Below are positions 17,870 to 27,557 of a stretch of DNA of 64,000 nucleotides, one piece after another. This stretch comes from Poriferisodalis sp965198245 (GTDB lineage Bacteria; Actinomycetota; Acidimicrobiia; Acidimicrobiales; Poriferisodalaceae), in NCBI RefSeq assembly GCF_965198245.1, contig NZ_OZ240249.1:2790001-2854000 (forward strand), given 5' to 3'. The notes under the pieces were generated by a model. The model worked only from the letters and a program-made list of their open reading frames with translations, had not been told where the DNA came from and did not search any database. The stretch's first letter is position 1. Every line of letters begins with the position of its first letter. The position numbers and the translations under genes are program-made.

Positions 17870-18190
17870 TCAATCCTGTACCTGCAGCTCCATCGCGATG
17901 TCGCGCCGCGCATCGAGCAGCCTCCACGCACGCACGTGGTCCTGTTGATCGACGTAGAAAATCAAGTAGGCGAATCTTTCAAGCGGCCAATGCCGTACCT
18001 CAGGCAATCCGAGTTCGTACGACCACCTGAGCGACCCCGCCTGTGGATTGTCGCCGATGTAGTCGAGCGCATCCTCGACGGCCGTCAGGAATTCATCGGC
18101 GACAGCGTCCCCGCCATGGGGCAGGTAGTAGTCGGCGGCGCTCTCGATGTCGCTGAGGCAGCGTCGCCCAACGTCAACCGGTTTGGGCAC
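17870..18190 (-). CDS. ParE/RelE-superfamily toxin
   Basis: 106-residue protein with the ParE fold: CLSDIESAADYYLPHGGDAVADEFLTAVEDALDYIGDNPQAGS, then the strands HWPLERFAYLIFYV and VRAWRLLDARRDI. ParE toxins typically poison DNA gyrase, and RelE relatives cut mRNA on the ribosome; the two cannot be told apart here, though the long helical hairpin favours ParE. The start is GTG 18190, sharing one base with the TAG stop of the antitoxin gene, which fixes it as the second gene of the pair. Confidence 0.85.
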   Translation of the reverse strand: MPKPVDVGRRCLSDIESAADYYLPHGGDAVADEFLTAVEDALDYIGDNPQAGSLRWSYELGLPEVRHWPLERFAYLIFYVDQQDHVRAWRLLDARRDIAMELQVQD

Positions 18191-18483
18191 TACTCCACGT
18201 GCCTACGCGATTCGGTTGCCGATTGCGCTTGTTCATCTCCCCCATCAGCCACTTCACCGATGCCGAATCGCTGTCGCATATCGGCGAAGAACTGCTTGTC
18301 GGCTCGGGCTGCAATCGGCGATCGGGCACCCTCGAGCAGCATCTCCCGAAGGTTCTCGCGGGCCTGGTCGTGGCGGATGAGCTCTCGCAGGTACTCGCTA
18401 TTCGAGCCGTATCTGCCACAACTCGTCCGCTCATCGACGTACTGCTTCAGCTCGGCAGGCAGGGACACGTTCATCGTTGCCAC
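18190..18483 (-). CDS. ParD-family antitoxin
   Basis: 97-residue antitoxin. The N-terminus (MNVSLPAELKQYVDERTSCGRYGSNSEYLRELIRHD in sense, about residues 4-38) is a ribbon-helix-helix DNA-binding domain of the ParD/CopG type. The remainder is charged and probably disordered until bound to toxin. The GTG start at 18483 lies 6 nt after a TACGTT hexamer, so the transcript is probably leaderless. The internal ATG three codons later is an alternative start. Confidence 0.85.
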   Translation of the reverse strand: MATMNVSLPAELKQYVDERTSCGRYGSNSEYLRELIRHDQARENLREMLLEGARSPIAARADKQFFADMRQRFGIGEVADGGDEQAQSATESRRHVE

Positions 18484-18493
18484 GAACGCAACG
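18475..18493. promoter_or_regulatory. Inverted repeat over the ParD start and -10
   Basis: CGTTGC-N7-GCAACG is an inverted repeat that covers the antitoxin start codon and most of its -10 hexamer (TACGTT, 18495-18490 on the minus strand). It is a natural operator for autorepression by a ribbon-helix-helix antitoxin. The assignment rests only on position and symmetry. Confidence 0.4.
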
Positions 18494-18621
18494 TAGCATC
18501 GCGATGACAGAGTTTGCCATCGGCGTGTGCCGTCCGAAGCGGCATCTGTGCACAGAGTCGAGATCGGTGGGACCTGGCGGGGACCATCGCGGCTCCGCTA
18601 GCGCACATAGGCTCGCCCGAC

Positions 18622-20142
18622 GTGAGTCAGTCAGATGCCGCGCCGACGCCCGAGCACCCGCAGCACTTCGACGTCGTGGTGGTCGGGGCCGGCAATGCCG
18701 CCATGTGCGCCGCGCTTGGGGCACACGAGGGAGGTGCCAGGGTGCTGGTGCTCGAACGGGCGCCCGAGGCCGAAGCTGGCGGCAACAGCCGCTTCACTGC
18801 CGGTGCGATCCGCTTCGCCTACGACGGCATCGCCGACCTGCGCGCACTGATGCCCGACCTCACCGATGCCGAAGTCGAGATGACCGACTTCGGCACCTAC
18901 ACCGAAGACGAGTTCTACGCCGATCTGGGCCGCATCACCGACTACCGATGCGATCCCGACCTGGCGCACACGCTGGTCACCCGCAGCAAGGAGACCCTGT
19001 TGTGGATGGCGAGCCACGGCGTGAGGTTCGCGCCGATCTGGGGACGTCAGGCCTTCAAGGTGGACGGGCGCTTCAAGTTCTGGGGTGGCCTCACGGTCGA
19101 GTCGGTGGGCGGCGGCGAGGGACTCGTCGAGTCGCTGCGTGCGGCGCTGTATCGCAACGGCATCGACCTGTGGCACGAGGCAGCGGGGCGGTCACTGGTG
19201 CTCGACGAAGGCGGCGCCGTGCGCGGCCTGCGAATCCGGCGACAGGGCCGCATGGTCGAGGTCGCGTGCAGTGCCGTTGTGCTCGCTGCAGGCGGGTTCC
19301 AGGCCAACGCTGAGTGGCGCACCCGCTATCTCGGACCGGGGTGGGATCTCGCCAAGGTGCGCGGTACCCGCTTCAACACCGGCGACGGCATCGCGATGGC
19401 GCTCGACGCGGGCGCCATGCCGTACGGCAACTGGAGTGGCGCCCACGCGGTGGCGTGGGATTACAACGCCCCCGAATTCGGAGACCTGGCCGTCGGTGAC
19501 GGATTCCAGAAGCACAGCTACCCGTTCGGGATCGTTCTGAACCAGCACGGCAAGCGCTTCGTGGACGAGGGCGCCGACTTCCGCAACTACACCTACGCCC
19601 GCTACGGCCGGGAAATCCTGGCCCAGCCCGGGCATTCGGCGTGGCAGGTCTTCGACGCCAGCACCGATCACCTGTTGCACGACGAGTACCGCATCCGGCA
19701 GGTCACCAAGGTCACCGCCGGCAGTATCACGGAGCTCTGCGAGCGCATGGAAGACGTCGACACCGAATCGGCCATGGCCACCATCGCTGAGTTCAATGCA
19801 GCCGTCGACCGCAGCGTCCCGTTCGACCCCAACGTGCTCGACGGCCGTCGCACGACGGGCCTCAGTCCGGACAAGACGAACTGGGCGATGCCGCTGGAAA
19901 CGCCGCCCTTTACGGCTTTCCGGGTGACCTGCGGGTTGACGTTCACCTTCGGCGGCCTGCGTATCGACGGCACCGGCTGCGTGCTGGATACCGACCTGCA
20001 CCCCATTAGCGGCCTCTATGCCGCTGGCGAGCTGGTCGGCGGCCTCTTCTACGGCAACTATCCCGGCGGCTCGGGGCTGTCGGCCGGTGCTGTGTTTGGT
20101 CGCTTGGCAGGAAGCTCCGCCGCTGCGCACGCAGCCGGCTGA
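18622..20142 (+). CDS. FAD-dependent tricarballylate dehydrogenase-like flavoprotein
   Basis: 506-residue flavoprotein of the succinate dehydrogenase/fumarate reductase superfamily, closest in its motifs to TcuA. The dinucleotide fold is VVVVGAGNAAMCAALGAHE (about 18-36) with ERAPEAEAGGNSRFTAGAIR following. The C-terminal FAD block is GLYAAGELVGGLFYGNYPGGSGLS (about 470-495 in sense). It lacks a CxxCH heme motif, so it is the soluble type. Substrate is uncertain: tricarballylate, a 3-oxosteroid or another dicarboxylate. GTG 18622 is preceded by TAGGCT at 18608-18613, 8 nt upstream; the longer open frame before it looks non-coding. Confidence 0.8.
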   Translation: MSQSDAAPTPEHPQHFDVVVVGAGNAAMCAALGAHEGGARVLVLERAPEAEAGGNSRFTAGAIRFAYDGIADLRALMPDLTDAEVEMTDFGTYTEDEFYADLGRITDYRCDPDLAHTLVTRSKETLLWMASHGVRFAPIWGRQAFKVDGRFKFWGGLTVESVGGGEGLVESLRAALYRNGIDLWHEAAGRSLVLDEGGAVRGLRIRRQGRMVEVACSAVVLAAGGFQANAEWRTRYLGPGWDLAKVRGTRFNTGDGIAMALDAGAMPYGNWSGAHAVAWDYNAPEFGDLAVGDGFQKHSYPFGIVLNQHGKRFVDEGADFRNYTYARYGREILAQPGHSAWQVFDASTDHLLHDEYRIRQVTKVTAGSITELCERMEDVDTESAMATIAEFNAAVDRSVPFDPNVLDGRRTTGLSPDKTNWAMPLETPPFTAFRVTCGLTFTFGGLRIDGTGCVLDTDLHPISGLYAAGELVGGLFYGNYPGGSGLSAGAVFGRLAGSSAAAHAAG

Positions 20143-20173
20143 GCTGCTCGTACCCTCCGGGCACTGGGCTGAT

Positions 20174-20190
20174 CTCGCCCTCCGGGCGAG
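20174..20190 (+). terminator. GC-rich hairpin after the flavoprotein gene
   Basis: CTCGCCC-TCC-GGGCGAG forms a 7-bp stem with a 3-nt loop, 31 nt after the flavoprotein stop and just before the isocitrate dehydrogenase promoter. There is no U-tract, so it is at best a weak intrinsic terminator. Confidence 0.3.
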
Positions 20191-20222
20191 GGGTCAGAGG
20201 CGGGCGGTAGCGTCGCATCGCT

Positions 20223-22499
<2,277 letters not shown>

Positions 22500-22520
22500 C
22501 GCGCACGGGCGCCGCAGCGC

Positions 22521-23933
22521 TCAGGAGTCGAGTTCGGCCAGACCGCCAGGTCCGAGCCGGCCCGACTCCCGGTAGGCGGCGAGCTTTGCACGGCTGTCGG
22601 CAATGTCCAGGTTCGCCATCGTGAGCTGCCCGATGCGGTCCGCAGGTCCGAACGCAGCATCTTCGACGCGCTCCATCGAGAGCCGGTCGGGTTCGTAGGT
22701 CAGCGCGGGCCCGGTGGTGTCGAGCACCGAGTAGTCGTCGCCGCGGCGCAGCCTCAGTGTGACTTCACCGGTTACACCCGAGCCCACCCAGCGCAGCAGC
22801 GAGTCGCGCAGCATGAGCGCCTGGGGGTCGAACCAGCGCCCCTCATAGAGCAGCCGTCCCAGTCGACGCCCCATCGTTCGGTAGTTCTCCAGCGTGGCTT
22901 CGTTGTGAATCGCGGACAGCAGGCGCTCATAGGCAATGTGCAGCAGCGCCATGCCCGGGGCTTCGTAGATGCCCCGCGACTTGGCTTCGATCACACGGTT
23001 CTCGATCTGATCGCTCATGCCGAGGCCGTGACGCCCGCCTACGGCGTTGGCTTCGAGCACCAGGGCAACGTGGTCGCTGCCGGGGGCACCCCCCGCAGCG
23101 AAGGTCCGCCCGCCGATTACCACCGGCCAGCCGGCCTCGAACCGGACGGTCACGTCTTCAGGCTCGATGTCGGTCGCGGGGTCCCAATGGGCCACGCCCA
23201 TGATCGGCGAGACGATCTCCATCGAGGTGGCCAGGTCCTCCAGGCGCTTCGCCTCGTGGGTGGCGCCCCAGATGTTCGCATCGGTGGAGTACGCCTTCTC
23301 GGTGGGATCCCGGTACGGCAGGCCGCGCGACACCAGGAACTCGCTCATGCCGGCACGGCCGCCAAGCTCGTCCACGAACGCCGAGTCCAGCCACGGCTTG
23401 TAGATGCGCAACCCGGCATTGACGAGCAGGCCGTAGCGGTAGAAGCGCTCGATGTCGTTGCCCTTGTACGTCGAGCCGTCGCCCCAGATGTCCACGCCGT
23501 CTTCGGCCATGGCAGCCACCAGCATCGTGCCGGTCACCGCACGCCCCAGCGGCGTCGTGTTGAAATACGTGCGGCCCGCCGTGGAGATATGGAACGCGCC
23601 GCATTGCAGCGCCATCAGACCCTCTCGCACGAGCTCGGCCCGGCAGTCCACCAAGCGCGCCGCATGCGCGCCGTAGTCGAGCGCCCGCTGCGGCACGCCC
23701 GACAGGTCTGGCTCGTCGTACTGGCCGAGGTCGGCCGTGTAGGCGCACAGGAGCGCGCCGCGCTCGGCCATCCACGCCACCGCCGCAGAGGTGTCGAGCC
23801 CCCCAGAGAAGGCGATGCCCACCCGTTCGCCGGTCGGCAGCTCTGCCAGCACACGCGCACCGCTGGCGGCTGGCGCGCCCGCAGGCGGCGAGGCGTCGTC
23901 GCCTGAGCCAGTCGAGGCAGGACTGTTCGACAT
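22521..23933 (-). CDS. argG: Argininosuccinate synthase (E. coli-like type)
   Basis: 470-residue argininosuccinate synthase, joining citrulline and aspartate with ATP in arginine synthesis. The PP-loop is AFSGGLDTSAAVAWM, followed by CAYTADLGQYDEPD and the ALQCGAFHISTAGRTYFNTTPLGR and WGDGSTYKGNDIERFYRYG blocks. These blocks and the length mark the E. coli-type class rather than the shorter class usual in actinobacteria. ATG 23933 is chosen because TACCGT (23947-23942 on this strand) is 8 nt upstream. It is divergent from an M20 peptidase gene that could act in the same pathway. Confidence 0.94.
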   Translation of the reverse strand: MSNSPASTGSGDDASPPAGAPAASGARVLAELPTGERVGIAFSGGLDTSAAVAWMAERGALLCAYTADLGQYDEPDLSGVPQRALDYGAHAARLVDCRAELVREGLMALQCGAFHISTAGRTYFNTTPLGRAVTGTMLVAAMAEDGVDIWGDGSTYKGNDIERFYRYGLLVNAGLRIYKPWLDSAFVDELGGRAGMSEFLVSRGLPYRDPTEKAYSTDANIWGATHEAKRLEDLATSMEIVSPIMGVAHWDPATDIEPEDVTVRFEAGWPVVIGGRTFAAGGAPGSDHVALVLEANAVGGRHGLGMSDQIENRVIEAKSRGIYEAPGMALLHIAYERLLSAIHNEATLENYRTMGRRLGRLLYEGRWFDPQALMLRDSLLRWVGSGVTGEVTLRLRRGDDYSVLDTTGPALTYEPDRLSMERVEDAAFGPADRIGQLTMANLDIADSRAKLAAYRESGRLGPGGLAELDS

Positions 23934-24052
23934 GGGCCCTAACGGTACGGCTTTGGTCCCCCGATTCGCCCCGCAATAAACCTCCACGGGAAGGCCGGGT
24001 TCGCTGCGCCGCGATTGCGCTGCGCGTACGCTCCGCCACGAAGGGGTGACTC

Positions 24053-25237
24053 ATGAACGACGGCACGGCGACAGGCACCACTGGCGGCACAGCAACGGGC
24101 CAGTCGATGGCGGAGCTGCTGAGCGAGATGGTGCGCATCCCTAGCGTCAACCCGATGCATCACGGTCCGCGCTCGGGCACCGTCGCAGAAGCCGACATGG
24201 CCAACTGGGTGGCGCAACGAGCCGAGGCCCTCGGCGCAGAGGTCGAGCTGGACGAGATCGAGCCGGGACGGCCCAACGTGTACGCCCGCTTCACCGGCCG
24301 CACCGAGCGGATGCTCGCCGTCGACGTGCACCTCGACACTGTCGGCGTCGAGCACTCCGAAGGCGACCCCTTCGACGGCCGCATCACCGAGGGACGCGTC
24401 TGGGGCCGAGGCGCCGTCGATACCAAGGCGACCATGGCCGTCGTGCTCGCCGTGATGGGCGAGATGACCGCCGCCGGAGTGCAGCCGATGTCCACCGTCG
24501 AGCTGGTCGGCACCATCTCCGAGGAAGGCGGCGGTCTGGCCGGCGCGTCCGCCTACCGCGACCGGCTGCTCGAACGCGGTGAACGCCGCGAGCAGATCGT
24601 GGTCGCCGAGCCGACAATGTGCGCACCGGTGTACGGCCACAAGGGCGGTCTCGGCCTCGAAGTCGAGGTGGAGGGCCGTGCAGCGCACTCGTCCAAGCCC
24701 CACCTCGGCATCAACGCACTCTCGGCTGGCGCACGCATCGTGGCCGCGATCGATGCTGAACAGGAACGGCTGGCGAACCAGCGCGAGGTCGGCGCACTGG
24801 GTGCCGGCACCGCGTCGGTCAACGAGATGAGCGGGGGTCGGGCACGCAACATCGTGCCCGACCACTGTGAGCTGTACGTCGGGCGGCGGATCGCCGACAG
24901 GGAGGACTACGAGGAGGAATCCACCCGTCTCACGGAGCTGATACGTGCCGCAGCGCTACCGGCCCGTGTCAAAGTGCACTTGGCGAACGGGTTCGGCAGC
25001 AACGCGTTCTTCCAGGCCCCAGGGAGCGACCTGGTGACGGCGCTCGCCGAGATGTCAGGACATGGGCCGGCTGTCGCGGACTTCGGCACGAATGCACTGC
25101 GATACGGCGAGGTGGCCGATCAGATCGTGGTGTTCGGTCCAGGCTCCATCGACCAGGCTCACCAGGCCGTCGAGTGGGTCGAGATCGCCGAGCTCGAACG
25201 CGCTGCCGCCGTCTACCGCCAGCTGCTGAAGCGCTAG
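24053..25237 (+). CDS. M20-family metallopeptidase (ArgE/DapE-like)
   Basis: 394-residue zinc amidohydrolase of the M20 family. The metal ligands are in AVDVHLDTVG (H and D), GRGAVDTKATMA, TISEEGGGLAG (catalytic EE) and VAEPTM, with a dimerisation-domain segment GRAAHSSKPHLGINAL in between. The family removes acyl groups from acetylornithine or succinyl-diaminopimelate, or acts as a dipeptidase. Its place beside argG makes an arginine-related deacylase plausible, not proven. The ATG at 24053 has an AAGGGGTG ribosome binding site. A TACGCT -10 candidate lies at 24027-24032, so the leader would be about 14 nt. Confidence 0.85.
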   Translation: MNDGTATGTTGGTATGQSMAELLSEMVRIPSVNPMHHGPRSGTVAEADMANWVAQRAEALGAEVELDEIEPGRPNVYARFTGRTERMLAVDVHLDTVGVEHSEGDPFDGRITEGRVWGRGAVDTKATMAVVLAVMGEMTAAGVQPMSTVELVGTISEEGGGLAGASAYRDRLLERGERREQIVVAEPTMCAPVYGHKGGLGLEVEVEGRAAHSSKPHLGINALSAGARIVAAIDAEQERLANQREVGALGAGTASVNEMSGGRARNIVPDHCELYVGRRIADREDYEEESTRLTELIRAAALPARVKVHLANGFGSNAFFQAPGSDLVTALAEMSGHGPAVADFGTNALRYGEVADQIVVFGPGSIDQAHQAVEWVEIAELERAAAVYRQLLKR

Positions 25238-25282
25238 AGCGCCAGCACCCCCAGATCTGGCCGGCCCCGGCGGACAGGCGGG

Positions 25283-25738
25283 TCAATCGCGCGCTGCGGT
25301 GATGAAGACGGGAATCTCGCGATCGGTCTTGGCCTGGTACTCGGCGTAGGGCGCGAAGGCGGCCACACACCGCTCCCACCAGGCATCTCGCTCGGCGCCA
25401 GAGATGAGCCGGACCGTCGTCTCGAACGGCTCAGGACCATCCTGGATGAGCACCGCGGGTTCGGCCATCAGGTTGTGGTACCAACCCGGATGCGCCCGTG
25501 CGCCGCCCTTGGAACCGACGATCGCGTACTCGCCTTCGTGCTCGACTCGCATCAGCGGAACCTTGCGTACCAAGCCGGTTTTGTGCCCGACGGTCGTCAT
25601 CACGATGATCGGCAAGCCTGTGTCGCGCAACGTGTTCGCCTCGGTGCCCGCCGATGACTCGTACGCCGCTGCCTGGTCCGCCACCCAGTCCCACGTGCTC
25701 GGTGCATAGGTGCCGTCGAATCTTGCGCTGTGTGCCAT
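25283..25738 (-). CDS. F420-dependent Ddn-type oxidoreductase
   Basis: 151-residue deazaflavin (F420)-dependent nitroreductase family protein, a split-barrel fold. Family hallmarks are ILVMTTVGHKTG-like IVMTTVGHKTGLVRKVPLM (in sense, about 52-70), then YAIVGSKGGARAHPGWYHNL and the WWERCVAAFAPYAEYQAKTDREIPVF tail. These enzymes use reduced F420 to reduce quinones or nitro compounds. The organism evidently makes F420, as fbiC lies in the same window. ATG 25738 follows TAGATT (25751-25746) by 7 nt, preferred over an upstream start. Confidence 0.9.
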   Translation of the reverse strand: MAHSARFDGTYAPSTWDWVADQAAAYESSAGTEANTLRDTGLPIIVMTTVGHKTGLVRKVPLMRVEHEGEYAIVGSKGGARAHPGWYHNLMAEPAVLIQDGPEPFETTVRLISGAERDAWWERCVAAFAPYAEYQAKTDREIPVFITAARD

Positions 25739-25856
25739 GGGGCGCAATCTACGGCGGCGCATCGAGCGCAGCCCGCGTCAGGCCTTCACGAGATTGTGCC
25801 AGTGCGCGCATTGTGCGTTCGCGTCCCGGCCGTGCGGCACGCCTACGATCCTGAAC

Positions 25857-26315
25857 GTGCAGATCATGTCCGCGCTGTTCATCGAGCACTTCGACATGCG
25901 CCAGGCGGCGGGCGGTGCCGCACGCATCGATCTCGCCGGCGTTCACTTCTCGATGGCCGCCCCGAGCCCGTTCCCGGTCACCATCACCCCGCACATGCTC
26001 GTGCTCGTGCGCTGCCCCGCTGCCCACGCCGGGCTGGCGGCGCTCGAAGTGCGGTTCCTGCGCGGCGGCGAGCAGATAGCGCGCAACGTGCAACCGCTCA
26101 GCGTCGAGCCCGGCAAGTTCGGCTACAACCTCGTCCAGGCCGATCTCACCTTCGACGAGCCATCCACCATCGAGGCCCATTGCCGCATTGACCAAGGCGA
26201 AGTGGTCGTGGTGCCCTTGACGATGAACCCGCCGGCAGACGATGCCTCGGCCTCCAGCGAGGCACCGCCCGCCGCAGGCGGCTGGACCGGCACGCCTGCA
26301 GAGCAAAGCGGCTAG
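25857..26315 (+). CDS. Conserved hypothetical, DUF6941-like
   Basis: 152-residue protein without recognised catalytic residues. The core (about residues 5-120: LFIEHFDMRQAAGGAARIDLAGVHFSM, then HMLVLVRCPAAHAGLAALEVRFL) looks like an all-beta fold reminiscent of the DUF6941 family. The C-terminal 30 residues are Ala/Ser/Pro-rich and probably disordered. It sits 15 nt upstream of the FIST gene in the same direction, so the two probably act together in sensing. GTG 25857 is preceded by TACGAT (25844-25849), 7 nt upstream; ATG 25866 is the alternative. Family assignment is from memory and tentative. Confidence 0.6.
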   Translation: MQIMSALFIEHFDMRQAAGGAARIDLAGVHFSMAAPSPFPVTITPHMLVLVRCPAAHAGLAALEVRFLRGGEQIARNVQPLSVEPGKFGYNLVQADLTFDEPSTIEAHCRIDQGEVVVVPLTMNPPADDASASSEAPPAAGGWTGTPAEQSG

Positions 26316-26330
26316 GCGGCCCGGACAGCA

Positions 26331-27524
26331 ATGCCGTTCACTGTCGGGCTGTCGCAGCACTCCGATCCCGGCGTGGCGACCGGTGAGATCGTCGGCCGCG
26401 TACTCGAATCGCTCGGTGTGCAGCCCGATGTAGCGCTGCTGTTCACCTCGGGTGAACACATGGCGAACACCGACGAGATTGCTGCGGCGGTCGGAGAGCT
26501 GCTCAGCCCTGGTGCGTTCATCGGCACCACCGCCTGCTCGGTGGCCGCAGGTGAGCGCGAGATCGAGGAAGAGACCGCCGCGGTGCTGTGGGTCGGCAGC
26601 CTGGGTTCGGGCGAGGGACCACGAGCTCGTGCGGTCTGGCTGAGCGGGGTGCCCGATCCGACCGCCGACGATGAGGCGCTCGCAGCCGCACTGGACTCGG
26701 TGCACGCCACCGGCGATCCCTCAATGATCGTCCTGGCCGACCCGTACTCGTACCCCGTCGATGCGGCGCTCGCTCACTGGGCGCAGCGCTGGCCGCACGT
26801 GAGCGTGCTCGGCGGATTGTCCTCGGGGGCACCCATGCCGGGCGGCAACCGCATCGTTGCCGATGGCGGTGTTCACCGCTCTGGCGCCGCAGCGCTGATC
26901 GTGGGCGGCAGCGCCACAGTCACACACCTGGTCTCTCAGGGCTGCCGGCCCATCGGTCAGCCGTACATCATCACCGAGGCCGAAGGAAACGTCGTCCGGT
27001 CGCTCGGCGGCCTGCCCCCCTTCGAGCGACTCCAGCAGATGTTCTCGAAGCTTGACCCGACCGACCAGCGGCTGGTGCAGCGGGGCCTGCATGTCGGTCG
27101 AGTCACCGACGAGCGCAAGGTCGAGTTCGGCTCCGGCGACTTCTTGATCCGCGGCGTGCTCGGAGCGGACCGCGAAAGCGGCGCCATCGCCATCGGCGAC
27201 GAGGCGCCGATCGGAGCGACCGTGCAGTTCCACGTTCGCGACGCACGCACTGCCGACGAAGACCTGCGCGCAGCGCTCGAGCATTCGCCACAGACGCAGA
27301 GCGCACTGCTGTTCACCTGCAACGGGCGCGGCACCCATCTGTTCGAGACTCCGCATCATGACGCGTCTGTCCTCGCCGAGCACACGTCCGCCGAAGTTGC
27401 CGGCATGTTCTGCGCAGGCGAGATCGGCCCCGTCGGCGCACGCTCGTACGTGCATGGATTCACGGCCTCGATGGCGCTGTTTGCCGACAGCGACGATACG
27501 TCAAGCCATCGGGCAACCACATGA
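26331..27524 (+). CDS. FIST domain sensory protein
   Basis: 397-residue stand-alone FIST protein: FIST_N over about residues 25-220 (ALLFTSGEH, GAFIGTTACSVAAGEREIEE, SVLGGLSSGAP) and FIST_C over about 225-385 (EFGSGDFLIRGVLGAD, TQSALLFTCNGRGTHLF, AGMFCAGEIGPVG). FIST domains are input modules that bind small ligands, perhaps amino acids; here no output domain is attached, so the partner is probably encoded nearby, the best candidate being the small gene just upstream. No signal peptide or membrane segment is visible. Transketolase follows after 33 nt. Confidence 0.88.
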   Translation: MPFTVGLSQHSDPGVATGEIVGRVLESLGVQPDVALLFTSGEHMANTDEIAAAVGELLSPGAFIGTTACSVAAGEREIEEETAAVLWVGSLGSGEGPRARAVWLSGVPDPTADDEALAAALDSVHATGDPSMIVLADPYSYPVDAALAHWAQRWPHVSVLGGLSSGAPMPGGNRIVADGGVHRSGAAALIVGGSATVTHLVSQGCRPIGQPYIITEAEGNVVRSLGGLPPFERLQQMFSKLDPTDQRLVQRGLHVGRVTDERKVEFGSGDFLIRGVLGADRESGAIAIGDEAPIGATVQFHVRDARTADEDLRAALEHSPQTQSALLFTCNGRGTHLFETPHHDASVLAEHTSAEVAGMFCAGEIGPVGARSYVHGFTASMALFADSDDTSSHRATT

Positions 27525-27557
27525 ACAGGGTGAGCATCAGATCGTGAGCGCATCGTC

